Shown: in pieces, positions 55,948 to 64,000 of the stretch
Layout: every line of letters starts with the position of its first letter
Numbering within the stretch: the stretch's first letter is position 1
DNA from: Pseudoprimorskyibacter insulae
GTDB taxonomy: Bacteria > Pseudomonadota > Alphaproteobacteria > Rhodobacterales > Rhodobacteraceae
Length of the DNA stretch: 64,000 nt
Direction of reading: 5' to 3'
Assembly: GCF_900302505.1 (NCBI RefSeq)
Contig: NZ_OMOJ01000001.1
Location: 434,001 to 498,000, forward strand
Notes under the pieces: model-generated
Databases searched by the model: none
Seen by the model: only the letters and a program-made list of their open reading frames with translations
What the model was told of the DNA's origin: nothing
Translations under genes and position numbers: made by a program

Positions 55948-57150
55948 TTAGTCGTTCAGGCGCAGATGCGCCATGATCTGCCCATGATCCGAGGCCAGTT
56001 TGTTATAGGGCGCTTCGGCGTGGCTGCCATCGGTCAGATGGTCGTTCAACACGCTGAAATAGGTCATCTCGCCGATGCGTTTGCCATAGTCCGGGTGGAA
56101 GTGGCGGCTGAGATAAATCTGATCGATGCTTTCATAGACGCCGCCAAAGGCCGTGGTGAACACCATGTCGCGCAGGCTTTTGCGTACGAACAGCTTTTCC
56201 GCCGAATGCAGGCGCACCCGTTCGACGTTTTCGGTGATCTGCTTGGCCTCTTCCTTGGAATAACGGTCGTCGCGGTGTTGGGCATCATGGCGCAGCATCC
56301 ACGCGTAGTTGCGGAACGGCACTTCGCCCGCGATGATTTCCGAACTGACGGCATGTTCGCCGTCGTTGAAATCACCCATGGCCATCACCGGGCGGCCCTT
56401 GGCCAATTCGTCCAGAATGGCGCGGCGCAGCACCCATGCCTCAGCCGTGCGGCGCATGGCGGCGCGCAGGCTGCCCATGGCGCGGCCTGCGGGATCGTAG
56501 CGCGTCAGGTCTTCTTCGGGGGCGAACGCGGCGCTGCCGGGGCGATGGAATTCGCCCAGTTTGGATTTCAGATGGCAGTTGAACACCGTGACGATGTGGC
56601 TGCCCATGCGAATGCGCACTTTCAGGATGGGGCGGGACAGGCGGCGCAGCCGGAAATAGCCCGCGTCATCGTCAGGCAGGCCGCGCAGGGGCTGAAACGG
56701 AATGTCCAGCGGTTCGGCCAGATCTTGGATGACCTCGGGCGCGTCCTCGAACGGCAGGCGCGACAGGATCGCCACGCCGGGGCGGCGCTTGCCCGGCTGG
56801 CCCGTGTCGGCGGCATTTGGCGCAAAGGCCAGATTGGCCGCGCCGTAGGGGGTATAGGCCAAATGCCGAAAGATCGCCTTCTTGCGGTAGGGCTTATCCC
56901 GGCCCGGCAAGGACACATCATTGAGCGCGGCCCCGCGCGCATCTGCCTCGGCGATCACATCGCGCAAGGCGGCTTCGTCAAAGATTTCCTGAAAGCCGAT
57001 GATATCGGCATCCAGCGACAGCACCTGATCGGCCAGCCAGCTTTGTTTCCATGCGTATTCTTCGGGGGAATAGGTCTGAAATTCGTAATACTCCTGATCG
57101 GGGCCGATCAGGTTCTTGGTGTTGAAGCTGGCGATGGTGACGTCGGTCAT
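55948..57150 (-). CDS. Endonuclease/exonuclease/phosphatase-fold protein
   Basis: A 400-residue protein of the EEP superfamily: N-terminal ASFNTKNLIG, metal Glu in DIIGFQEIFD, middle NCHLKSK, GDFND near residue 270 and the terminal SDHGQI. All are the metal and phosphate-coordinating motifs of DNase I and sphingomyelinase-type phosphodiesterases. There is no signal peptide, so it is cytoplasmic. The target (nucleic acid, phospholipid or small phosphodiester) is not evident, and its place among hydrolase genes is unusual. Confidence 0.9.
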   Translation of the reverse strand: MTDVTIASFNTKNLIGPDQEYYEFQTYSPEEYAWKQSWLADQVLSLDADIIGFQEIFDEAALRDVIAEADARGAALNDVSLPGRDKPYRKKAIFRHLAYTPYGAANLAFAPNAADTGQPGKRRPGVAILSRLPFEDAPEVIQDLAEPLDIPFQPLRGLPDDDAGYFRLRRLSRPILKVRIRMGSHIVTVFNCHLKSKLGEFHRPGSAAFAPEEDLTRYDPAGRAMGSLRAAMRRTAEAWVLRRAILDELAKGRPVMAMGDFNDGEHAVSSEIIAGEVPFRNYAWMLRHDAQHRDDRYSKEEAKQITENVERVRLHSAEKLFVRKSLRDMVFTTAFGGVYESIDQIYLSRHFHPDYGKRIGEMTYFSVLNDHLTDGSHAEAPYNKLASDHGQIMAHLRLND

Positions 57151-57153
57151 GGC

Positions 57154-58128
57154 CTATCCTGCGTGGGTTGTCAGAACCTCGGCAAACAGTGCCGGATCGA
57201 CATTGCCGCCTGAAATGGTCACGATCACGGTATCAGTGTCGATCTGATCGCCCAAGAACAGCGCCGCCGCCAAGGCCGCCGCGCCGCCGGGTTCGGCCAC
57301 CAGTTTCAAGCGTAGGAACGCCTGCACCATCGCGCGCTTGACTTGGTCGTCTCTGACCACCAGCCCCGGCCCGCACAGCCGTTGCATGATGGGAAAAGTG
57401 ATCTGGCCGGGGTGCGGCGTGATGATCGCATCGCACAGCCCGCCCGAGGTCACAGCGTTCCGCTCAATCCGGCCCGAGGCCAGCGACCGCGCCACATCAT
57501 CAAAGCCCTCAGGCTCTGCTGGCCGCACGCGCAGGCCGGGGGCCTTGGCCTCCAGCGCCAGTGCGATACCGGATGTCAGCCCGCCGCCGCCGCAGCAGAC
57601 AATCACATCGGCCTTGTCCACACCGATTTCGGCGGCTTGTTCGACGATCTCAAGCCCGCAGGTCGCTTGCCCGGCGATGACTTGCGGTTCATCAAAGGGT
57701 TTGATCAGCGTCAGCCCGCGTTCCGATGCCAGACGCGCGCCGATCTCGTCGCGGTCCTCATTGGCGCGGTCGTATAGCACGACCTCGGCCCCCAGATCGC
57801 GGGTGTTGTTGATCTTTAGCGCGGGCGCGTCGGCGGGCATGATGATCACCGCGGATGTCCCATGTTGACGCGCGGCATAGGCCACGCCTTGGGCATGGTT
57901 GCCGCTGGAAAAGGCGATGACGCCGCGCTTGCGGGTCGCCTCATCCAAGGCCGACACCGCCGACCACCCGCCCCGCGCCTTGAAGCTGCCTGTGTGTTGC
58001 AAGCATTCGGCTTTGACCAGAACGCGCCGCCCGGCCAGATCATCCAGAAACGGTGACGACAGCAAGGGCGTGCGGCGGATATGGCCAGACAGCCGCGCGG
58101 CGGCGGCTTCGATCATGTCGATGTTCAT
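57154..58128 (-). CDS. Threonine/serine dehydratase (PLP fold type II)
   Basis: A 324-residue PLP enzyme with the Schiff-base lysine K50 in HTGSFKARG, SSGNHAQG at 74-81 and the phosphate loop CCGGGGLTSG at 178-187. It lacks a C-terminal ACT regulatory domain, so it is the short catabolic form (threonine dehydratase, serine racemase or hydroxyaspartate dehydratase class). It overlaps the upstream hydrolase gene by 4 nt and is 3 nt from the EEP gene. Confidence 0.92.
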   Translation of the reverse strand: MNIDMIEAAAARLSGHIRRTPLLSSPFLDDLAGRRVLVKAECLQHTGSFKARGGWSAVSALDEATRKRGVIAFSSGNHAQGVAYAARQHGTSAVIIMPADAPALKINNTRDLGAEVVLYDRANEDRDEIGARLASERGLTLIKPFDEPQVIAGQATCGLEIVEQAAEIGVDKADVIVCCGGGGLTSGIALALEAKAPGLRVRPAEPEGFDDVARSLASGRIERNAVTSGGLCDAIITPHPGQITFPIMQRLCGPGLVVRDDQVKRAMVQAFLRLKLVAEPGGAAALAAALFLGDQIDTDTVIVTISGGNVDPALFAEVLTTHAG

Positions 58129-58955
58129 GCCGGGACTTTCAGCATTTTGAGCCAGCGTTGCAACGCGTCCAGCGCCTCAGGCTCATCCAGAAACGGGATA
58201 TGACCACGGTCAGGCACTTCGGCGGCAATCATATCGGGGCGGCGTCGCTTCATCTCGGCGAAAGTGCCGGGCGACAGAAGGTCCGAATTTGCCCCGCGAA
58301 TGGTGCACAGCGGCAGACCCTTGAACGCATCGAACAGCGGCCAAAGATCGGGGATCGGCTGGGCGCCGGCCTCTAGCACCGCCTCGCGCAGCTTGGGATC
58401 ATAGGGTATTTTGAGCCCATCGTCGGTGACAACGTAAAGGTGATCGACCTCTTCGCGCCAGCGGCTTTCGGGGACATTGGCAAAGCCCGCCATCACGCCC
58501 GCGCGTTTGGCAATCGCCTCATCCACGGTTTTCCACTTGGGGTTCCGGCCCAGATAGCCTTCGATCACCTTCAGGCCATCGGCGGCAATCTCGGGTCCGA
58601 TGTCATTTAGTGCCGCGCCCAGCAGGCGGTCTTTGACCGTTGCCGCCAACGCCATGGCAATCAGCCCCCCGCGCGAGGTGCCAAGGATCGCGGCCTTGGC
58701 AATGCCAAGGTGATCCAGCAGGGCCAGCGCATCCTGCCCTTCAGTCGGGATGGTGTAGGTGTGATAATCGGCCCAATCAGATTGCCCGCGCCCGCGATAA
58801 TCCAACCGGATCAGGCGCACGCCAGTCAGATGCGGGGCGACATAGTCAAAGTCCCGGTGGTCGCGGGTCAGGCCAGACAGGCACAGCAGCGGCAGGCCCT
58901 CGCCTTCGTCGGTGTAATGCAGGGAAATGCCGTCATGGGTGGTAAACTTGGGCAT
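58125..58955 (-). CDS. Alpha/beta hydrolase, third of the cluster
   Basis: A 276-residue hydrolase with LPLLCLSGLTRDHRDFDYVA near residue 20, LDYRGRGQSD, nucleophile S94 in LGTSRGGLIA and a C-terminal GHIPFLDEPEAL histidine. The Ser nucleophile rules out a haloalkane dehalogenase, which would need Asp. Start and stop are coupled with both neighbours (1-nt and 4-nt overlaps). Substrate unknown. Confidence 0.9.
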   Translation of the reverse strand: MPKFTTHDGISLHYTDEGEGLPLLCLSGLTRDHRDFDYVAPHLTGVRLIRLDYRGRGQSDWADYHTYTIPTEGQDALALLDHLGIAKAAILGTSRGGLIAMALAATVKDRLLGAALNDIGPEIAADGLKVIEGYLGRNPKWKTVDEAIAKRAGVMAGFANVPESRWREEVDHLYVVTDDGLKIPYDPKLREAVLEAGAQPIPDLWPLFDAFKGLPLCTIRGANSDLLSPGTFAEMKRRRPDMIAAEVPDRGHIPFLDEPEALDALQRWLKMLKVPA

Positions 58956-59638
58956 CAGGCGACAAGCTCCGGGATGGTGGTCAGATCAGACAGAACATGG
59001 GCGGGTCTGTGCGCCAGCCGGTCCATCGGCAGGCCCGCGCGGTTCACCCATGCGGTGGTGAACCCATAGCCCGTGGCGGCGGCAGCGTCCCAGCCGTTGG
59101 AGGACACGAACAAAACTTCAGACGGCGCACAGCCAAACCGGTGGCCCACAAGGTCATAGACCTGAGGCGCGGGTTTGAAGATGCCGACGCTTTCGACTGA
59201 CAGCACCGCATCCAGATATTCGCCGATGCAGGCATGATCGACCGCACCTGCCAGCATATCCGGGCTGCCGTTCGACAAGATCGCGCAGTTCATGCCCTTG
59301 GCCTTTAGGGTGGCCAGCATCTTGGGAACCTCGCGGTAGGCGGCCAGTTCCCAGTAAAGCGCCAGCAGCGTTTCGCGCAATTCGGGATCATCCCCCATGC
59401 CCTGACGTTCCAGCGCCCAGTCCAGCCCGTCTTGGGTCACCTGCCAGAACGGCACGTGTTCGCCGGTGACTGCCCGAAGCCACGAATATTGCAGCTGTTT
59501 CTGGCGCCAATCCTCGGCCAGAACCGGCCAGACTTCGGCCAGTTTCGCATAGCCGGGACGGTCTGCCAAAAGCCGGGCGGCAGCGGCCACATCGAACAGG
59601 GTGCCATAGGCATCGAAAACACAGGTGGTAATGGGCAT
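58955..59638 (-). CDS. Haloacid dehalogenase, type II (L-2-HAD)
   Basis: A 227-residue HAD-superfamily hydrolase. Nucleophile D9 is in FDAYGTLFDV. The Ser motif is ILSNGSPDM, the Lys/Tyr pair is in FKPAPQVYDL and the acidic end is VSSNGWDAAAATGYG. The Tyr after the nucleophile (DAYGT) and SSNGWD are specific to L-2-haloacid dehalogenases rather than phosphatases. It would convert 2-haloacids to 2-hydroxyacids. It is the first gene of the leftward cluster. Confidence 0.93.
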   Translation of the reverse strand: MPITTCVFDAYGTLFDVAAAARLLADRPGYAKLAEVWPVLAEDWRQKQLQYSWLRAVTGEHVPFWQVTQDGLDWALERQGMGDDPELRETLLALYWELAAYREVPKMLATLKAKGMNCAILSNGSPDMLAGAVDHACIGEYLDAVLSVESVGIFKPAPQVYDLVGHRFGCAPSEVLFVSSNGWDAAAATGYGFTTAWVNRAGLPMDRLAHRPAHVLSDLTTIPELVA

Positions 59639-59806
59639 GGGGCTCCTCCTTCGGGGCAGACTGACACGGCTTTTGCGCCTGCGAAAGAGGGAAAGCCGCC
59701 AGTGGTTTGCAAACTGACGCGCGTCGGGTTACCTTCCCCGCCATCGTTTGAGCACCCGCGCGCGGCGCGGCCTCGTAAATCAATTCTCCGACAGTTAGGA
59801 CAGCTA

Positions 59807-60235
59807 ATGACGCAAGCCAAAGCGGGCGATACCGTAAAGATCCACTACACCGGCACTCTGGCTGATGGCTCCACCTTCGACAGCAGCGAAGGCCGCGATC
59901 CGCTTCAGTTTCAGGTTGGTTCGGGCCAGATCATTCCCGGCCTCGATCAAGCGATCCCCGGCATGGCCGTTGGCGACAAGAAAGTCGTCGAAGTCCCCTG
60001 CGGCGAGGCTTATGGCGACGTGAACCCGCAGGCCCGTCAGGCCATCCCGCGCGAACAGGTTCCGGCGGACATCCCGCTTGAGGTTGGCACCACGCTGCAA
60101 ATGCAAGCCCCGAGCGGTCAGGTGATCCCGGTGGTCGTGGCCGAAGTGAGCGAGGCCGAAGTGACGCTGGACGCCAACCACCCGCTGGCCGGTAAAGACC
60201 TGACCTTCGCCATCGAGATGGTCGAAATCGCGTGA
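59807..60235 (+). CDS. FKBP-type peptidyl-prolyl isomerase (SlyD-like)
   Basis: A 142-residue cytoplasmic FKBP with the insert-in-flap domain. The N-terminal GDTVKIHYTGTLADGSTFDSS and PLQFQVGSGQIIPGLD form the isomerase core, with the chaperone flap about residues 70-120. The His-rich metal-binding tail of E. coli SlyD is absent. It catalyses prolyl isomerisation during folding. The start at 59807 is preceded by AGGA and gives the conserved MTQAKAGD opening. Confidence 0.94.
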   Translation: MTQAKAGDTVKIHYTGTLADGSTFDSSEGRDPLQFQVGSGQIIPGLDQAIPGMAVGDKKVVEVPCGEAYGDVNPQARQAIPREQVPADIPLEVGTTLQMQAPSGQVIPVVVAEVSEAEVTLDANHPLAGKDLTFAIEMVEIA

Positions 60236-60272
60236 TCCAGCGGTGTGGCCTTCGGCCACGCAGGTTTGATCG

Positions 60273-60299
60273 AAAGCGGCCCCATTCGGGGCCGCTTTT
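60273..60299 (+). terminator. Rho-independent terminator of the FKBP gene
   Basis: Perfect 11-bp stem AAAGCGGCCCC / GGGGCCGCTTT with an ATTC loop and a trailing T-run. Confidence 0.93.
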
Positions 60300-60357
60300 G
60301 CGTTTGTCGGGCGGCGTGCGTTCGACGGATGTCTGGCGGCTTGGGGGCGTTGCGTGG

Positions 60358-60391
60358 GCGTATTTACCAAAGAGAAGAAGCAGGGGGACGG
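60358..60391 (+). repeat. Dispersed intergenic repeat, family A, copy 4
   Basis: GCGTATTTACC, then AAAGAGAAGAAGCAGGGG and GACGG. It lies about 60 bp beyond the FKBP terminator and just before the end of a leftward LysR gene. Confidence 0.75.
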
Positions 60392-60443
60392 TGCCTCTTG
60401 CTGTGCGGGTTGCCTAGATGGGGCAACGCCGTAGGGTGGGTTT

Positions 60444-61292
60444 TCAACCCACCGCGTCGCGCCCCAGAAGCCCCGTGATCGCTTTGATCGCCGTGCGGAT
60501 GGCCGGGTCATGGCGGGCGTCATTATGGGTGACAAGCCATTCGTCATGGCTCAGGGCCTCAATGGGGGCGGTCAGGCGGGTCAGTCCCGGTTCGGCATCG
60601 CCTGCGAAACAGGGCAGGATGATGCGCCCGAAGCCCGACAGAGCAAGATCAAGGCACAGCCGCGTGTCGCTGGCGGTTGTGGTGATTTGGCCGCCGTGCG
60701 TGTCGTGCAGCCAGCGCTGTGATTTTGGCAGTGGGCCGGTTGCGGGGAGCGAGACATAGCCCGTGACGGCCTCGGACAGGCCGTAGATCGCATATGTCAC
60801 TTGCCGCAGCTTTTGACGGGCCAGCCATGGGTGATCCGGGGCGGCGTTTCGGATGCCGATGTCCGCTTCACGCCGGGCCAGATCCAGCTTGGCATTGGAG
60901 GGGATGAAGCAGGGCAGCCAATTGCCCGACTGGCAGAGTGCCGGGCTGAGGGTGCGGGCCAGATGGCGCGAGGTCAGAAAACCCGCCGTAATACGCACCT
61001 GAGCCGGTCCGTGATCGCGGGCAAGCCATTGATTGCTGCGTTGCCTGAGCGCGGGCAGATCACCAAGTTCGGCCACAAAGGCACGGCCTTGGGCCGTTAG
61101 CGCGTAGCCCGCTTTGCCGCGCAGAAACAGAGGGCGGCCGATTTGCTGTTCCAGCTTGGCCATTCTGCGCGACGCTGTGGGCAGGGGAATGTTCAGGCGG
61201 CGGGCCGCTTCGGCCAGCCCGCCCGCTTCGGCGATGGCGGCCAGCAGTTCCAGATCATCAAGAGAGGGCGCACTTCCATTCATGGAAGTCAT
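60444..61292 (-). CDS. LysR family transcriptional regulator
   Basis: A 282-residue regulator with the winged HTH at about residues 10-70 (LELLAAIAEAGGLAEAARRLNIPLPTASRRMAKLE) and a substrate-binding-like effector domain with the GIRN segment near 145. The spacing resembles the GcvA/AmpR-like group. An ATG at 61283 is an alternative start. It has no divergent partner: upstream lies the end of metG, so the target is unknown. Confidence 0.9.
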   Translation of the reverse strand: MTSMNGSAPSLDDLELLAAIAEAGGLAEAARRLNIPLPTASRRMAKLEQQIGRPLFLRGKAGYALTAQGRAFVAELGDLPALRQRSNQWLARDHGPAQVRITAGFLTSRHLARTLSPALCQSGNWLPCFIPSNAKLDLARREADIGIRNAAPDHPWLARQKLRQVTYAIYGLSEAVTGYVSLPATGPLPKSQRWLHDTHGGQITTTASDTRLCLDLALSGFGRIILPCFAGDAEPGLTRLTAPIEALSHDEWLVTHNDARHDPAIRTAIKAITGLLGRDAVG

Positions 61293-61462
61293 GTTGCTGG
61301 GATCGCGGCTGTTTGCAAAGGAAATTCACGCGCATCTTGCTTGGACGGTTGTTCCACATTGCGAGAATGAAAGATGATGCCGATTTTGCACCCCTTGCCG
61401 CCGGTCGATCAAAGGTCGACAGAAACGGCTCGCCTTGAAAGCCTGATGCGGACCTATGGCAA

Positions 61463-61500
61463 ACAAAAAGCCCGCAGGCGCTGGTTGCGGCTGCGGGCTT
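61463..61500 (-). terminator. Rho-independent terminator of metG
   Basis: Stem AAGCCCGCAG / CTGCGGGCTT, followed on the minus strand by TTTTGTTTG. It lies 22 nt past the metG stop. Confidence 0.88.
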
Positions 61501-61521
61501 GGATGTTCGGGCGGCGCAAGT

Positions 61522-63234
61522 TTAGGTGCGCACGCCAGCAAAGCGTTCTTGCCAGTCGGCGCGTTCATCATCCGTGATCTTGCGGAAAGTCACCTCTGGC
61601 ACGGTGAAGGCGTGGCCTGCGGGCAGGGCCTCTAGCGCGGCGGCGACATCTTCGGGCCAATCGGCAGTGTCTGAGTGCATCGCGGTCAGCAGTTGTGCCG
61701 AAGCATCGGGGATGAACGGGGCCGACAGAATCGCATAAAGACGGATCAGGTTCAGGCCCAGGCGGATCTGCATGGCGGCCATTTCGGGATCTTCCTTGAT
61801 GGTCGACCACGGGGCCACTTCTTGCAGGTATTCATTGCCCAGAACCCAGATCGCGCGCAGCGTGGCGGCGGATTTGCGGACCTCGATCGCCTCCATCTGC
61901 GCTTCATAGTCGCGAACCTTGGCGGTCAGCTCTTCGATCAGACGGGTTTCGCGTTCGGTATAGGCGCCGCCCTCGGGCACGGCCTCGGTGAACTTGGAGC
62001 GGCAGAACTTGGTCACGCGGCTGGCGAAGTTGCCCAGCACGTCGGCCAGATCCTTGTTCACGCTGGTCTGGAAATTATCCCATGTGAATTCGGAGTCCGA
62101 CGATTCCGGGGCGTGGCTCAGCAGCCACCAGCGCCAATAGTCGGCGGGCAGGATTTCCAGCGCTTGGTCCATGAACACGCCGCGCCCGCGCGAGGTGCTG
62201 AACTGGCCGCCGTCATAGTTCAGGTAGTTGAACGACTTGATGTAATCGACCAGCTTCCACGGCTCGGCCGAGCCGAGGATGGTCGAGGGGAAGCTGAGGG
62301 TGTGGAACGGCACGTTATCCTTGCCCATGAATTGGGTGTAGGTCACATCGTCTGCGCCTTTGTCGGTGCGCCACCAGCGTTCCCAATCGGTGCCTTTGCC
62401 CGCATCGACCCATTCTTGGCCGCAGGCGATGTATTCGATCGGCGCGTCGAACCAGACGTAGAAGACCTTGCCTTCCATGCCCGGCCACGGCTCATCGCCT
62501 TTCTGGACCGGCACACCCCAGTCAAGATCGCGTGTGATGCCGCGGTCTTGCAGCCCGTCACCATCGTTCAGCCACTTCTTGGCGATCGAGGTGGTCAGAA
62601 CCGGCCAACCCTCGCGGGTGTCGATCCATTCTTCAAGCTGGTCCTTCATCTGGCTCTGGCACAGATAAAGGTGCTTGGTTTCGCGCATTTCCAGTTCGGT
62701 GCTGCCCGAAATGGTCGAATGCGGGTTGATCAGGTCAACCGGGTCCAGCTGCTTGGTACAGTTGTCGCACTGGTCGCCGCGCGCGCTATCGAACCCGCAG
62801 TTGGGGCAGGTGCCTTCGATATAGCGGTCGGGCAGGAAGCGGCCATCGGCATGGGAATACATCTGCGTCTCGGACACTTCGCGGATCAGGCCCTGATCGG
62901 CCAGACGGCCAGCGAAGTGCTGGGTCAGCTTGTGGTTCGCCTCAGAGGACGAGCGGCCAAAATGGTCGAAGGACAGGCGAAATCCCTTGGCGATCTCAGA
63001 CTGAACCTCGTGCATTTCGGCGCAGTATTCGGCCACCGGCTTGCCGGCCTTGGCGGCGGCCAGTTCGGCAGGAGTGCCGTGTTCATCGGTCGCGCAAAGG
63101 AACAGAACCTCGCGGCCACGGGCGCGCTGATACCGGGCGAACAGATCCGCCGGTAGCTGGCTTCCGACCAGATTGCCCAAATGCTTGATGCCATTGATGT
63201 ACGGGATGGCAGAGGTGATGAGATGGCGCTGCAT
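61522..63234 (-). CDS. metG: Methionyl-tRNA synthetase
   Basis: A 570-residue class I synthetase. The HIGH region is [18 protein letters not shown]. The zinc-binding knuckle [17 protein letters not shown] is near residue 145. The anticodon-binding helical domain follows the catalytic core. The KMSKS loop is replaced by FSTSRGRG near residue 320, so the second lysine is absent. The C-terminal tRNA-binding dimerisation domain of E. coli MetG is lacking, giving a monomeric short form. The start at 63234 gives [12 protein letters not shown]; longer frames are not conserved. Confidence 0.96.
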   Translation of the reverse strand: MQRHLITSAIPYINGIKHLGNLVGSQLPADLFARYQRARGREVLFLCATDEHGTPAELAAAKAGKPVAEYCAEMHEVQSEIAKGFRLSFDHFGRSSSEANHKLTQHFAGRLADQGLIREVSETQMYSHADGRFLPDRYIEGTCPNCGFDSARGDQCDNCTKQLDPVDLINPHSTISGSTELEMRETKHLYLCQSQMKDQLEEWIDTREGWPVLTTSIAKKWLNDGDGLQDRGITRDLDWGVPVQKGDEPWPGMEGKVFYVWFDAPIEYIACGQEWVDAGKGTDWERWWRTDKGADDVTYTQFMGKDNVPFHTLSFPSTILGSAEPWKLVDYIKSFNYLNYDGGQFSTSRGRGVFMDQALEILPADYWRWWLLSHAPESSDSEFTWDNFQTSVNKDLADVLGNFASRVTKFCRSKFTEAVPEGGAYTERETRLIEELTAKVRDYEAQMEAIEVRKSAATLRAIWVLGNEYLQEVAPWSTIKEDPEMAAMQIRLGLNLIRLYAILSAPFIPDASAQLLTAMHSDTADWPEDVAAALEALPAGHAFTVPEVTFRKITDDERADWQERFAGVRT

Positions 63235-63483
63235 GACGAACCCTGTTCCTGTTTGGGCTTTCTCTAAGCCCAAAGCGCCCAAAGAGCCAGAGGCCGATTG
63301 CGCATGGTCGCCGCGAATTCACGTTGCGTCACTCGCCATTTGAGGGAGTTTCGTGGCGGCTTGGCAACTGTTTGCGGGCCTTGGCCCGGAACTTACATGC
63401 ACAACGGGTGATATGCCTTTGAAAAAACGTCCTTCCTGCGTTATCGTTAGCAAAATAACAAAAAGAGCAGGCAAATTGGGGAA

Positions 63484-64000
63484 ATGACGTCGCGCTGTAA
63501 AGGCACGCATGTTTTCTCATGGTCGCAAACGGAAATCGATGGATTGGAAGCTGCGCCGATTGACGCCCTGAGCGTTGGCGCGGTTTGGTCATGGTTCGGG
63601 TCAACCACGCGTGTGGATGGGCCGAATGGGCCGCTGATCTTGGAAAATGCGATCGGAGAGGACGAATGGCGCAGTCGGGCCGCGAAAGCGGTCCGTAAGC
63701 TGATGCGCACCGCGAAGCCAGCGGACGTGGAAGCTGTGCCAATTGCCGAAGACCTGACCGACGCAGGGTTTGCCGTCACCAACGGTGCCCGGACCTATAC
63801 CATCACCATTATCGACATTGGCCTGGGCCGTGCGCCGCTATTGATGTGCCTTGGCGAATTGCCGCCGCGCGGCCAAGAGCTTTGGGTGGTGGATACCATC
63901 GCCCCGGCCCGCCGCCCTGTGCATGCGCCGCAAGGGGTGATCTGTTTTGCCCCCGGTACGCGGATGTTGACCCCGACGGGGATCAAACTGGTCGAGGATT
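63484..64000 (+). CDS. Hint-domain protein, N-terminal part
   Basis: 172 codons are visible and the frame runs off the right edge. The start ATG is preceded by TTGGGGAA. The N-terminal domain of about 150 residues is of unknown function (SWSQTEIDGLEAAPIDALSVG...). It is followed by ICFAPGTRMLTPTGIKLVED, the opening of a Hint (hedgehog/intein) domain with its C at the splice-like position. Single-Hint proteins of this kind are abundant in Rhodobacteraceae and are usually linked to secreted or surface proteins; autoprocessing has rarely been tested. Confidence 0.88.
   Translation, partial: MTSRCKGTHVFSWSQTEIDGLEAAPIDALSVGAVWSWFGSTTRVDGPNGPLILENAIGEDEWRSRAAKAVRKLMRTAKPADVEAVPIAEDLTDAGFAVTNGARTYTITIIDIGLGRAPLLMCLGELPPRGQELWVVDTIAPARRPVHAPQGVICFAPGTRMLTPTGIKLVED

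Noticed and set aside
58125-58955. Haloalkane dehalogenase partner for the L-2-haloacid dehalogenase
   Set aside because: The nucleophile elbow is GTSRGG with Ser; haloalkane dehalogenases require Asp at that position.
61374-61577. 67-codon plus-strand frame with an Arg-rich C-terminus
   Set aside because: It spans the metG terminator hairpin and overlaps the metG coding end antisense; the basic run comes from the hairpin sequence.

Overview
This is a GC-rich chromosomal segment of an alphaproteobacterium, almost certainly Rhodobacteraceae (Roseobacter/Rhodobacter relatives). The case rests on the gene set: ruvCAB, a Hint-domain protein, DUF1127 and CsbD small proteins, PrpE with TTTGCAAA-type sites, a DmdB-like CoA ligase and an SqrR/BigR-like ArsR regulator. 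No CRISPR array, insertion sequence, integrase or prophage was recognised. The window carries about 66 protein genes, one tRNA, and clear terminators and operator-like palindromes. Genes run off both ends: an ABC ATPase at the left and a Hint-domain protein at the right.

Layout. 1-5.8 kb: YadGH-like ABC-2 exporter, YeeE/YedE sulfur channel, cupin protein, MFS carrier, PrmA and a small membrane protein. 5.8-10.9 kb: DUF1127, ruvC-ruvA-ruvB, a LysR regulator, an esterase and a small membrane protein. The tol-pal genes that normally follow ruvB are absent and the 3' end of ruvB is AT-richer than its surroundings. 10.9-18.4 kb: glyA, nadK, CsbD, prpE and maeB. 18.7-23.2 kb: a compact, translationally coupled nucleoside-salvage operon cdd-deoA-deoB-add-upp. 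23.3-28.5 kb: SPOR protein, a degenerate M48-like membrane protein, a DmdB-like acyl-CoA ligase and a sulfotransferase. 28.6-37.3 kb: leftward beta-oxidation block (fadJ, thiolase, GST, LCAD-type dehydrogenase, small RHH-like protein, DmdC-sized dehydrogenase) headed by two MerR regulators. TTACGT-type sites lie in front of the MerR gene and in front of the thiolase gene.

37.4-47.2 kb: two hotdog thioesterases overlapping a MATE exporter, ArsC-pyrD-DUF952, a lipoprotein with gluzincin metallopeptidase motifs, a periplasmic 5'-nucleotidase, DUF4405, DUF1992, a TTG-started class A beta-lactamase-fold protein, an SRAP protein and a small secreted protein. 47.5-52 kb: tRNA-Gly(TCC), an MsbA-type half ABC exporter, a second acyl-CoA ligase and the SqrR/BigR-like sensor. 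52-59.6 kb: an almost gap-free leftward block of alcohol dehydrogenase, MFS pump, three alpha/beta hydrolases, a phosphoesterase-fold protein, a Thr/Ser dehydratase and an L-2-haloacid dehalogenase. 59.8-64 kb: FKBP isomerase, LysR regulator, metG and the truncated Hint gene.

The theme is central and organic-acid metabolism: acyl-CoA activation and oxidation, propionate entry, C4 decarboxylation, C1 units and nucleoside recycling. No obviously new multigene defence or mobile system is visible. The best leads are individual: a catalytically erased M48-like protein, a beta-lactamase-fold protein overlapping its upstream gene, a MerR regulon, a propionate-type operator array, terminator-linked intergenic repeats and the uncharacterised 52-59.6 kb cluster.
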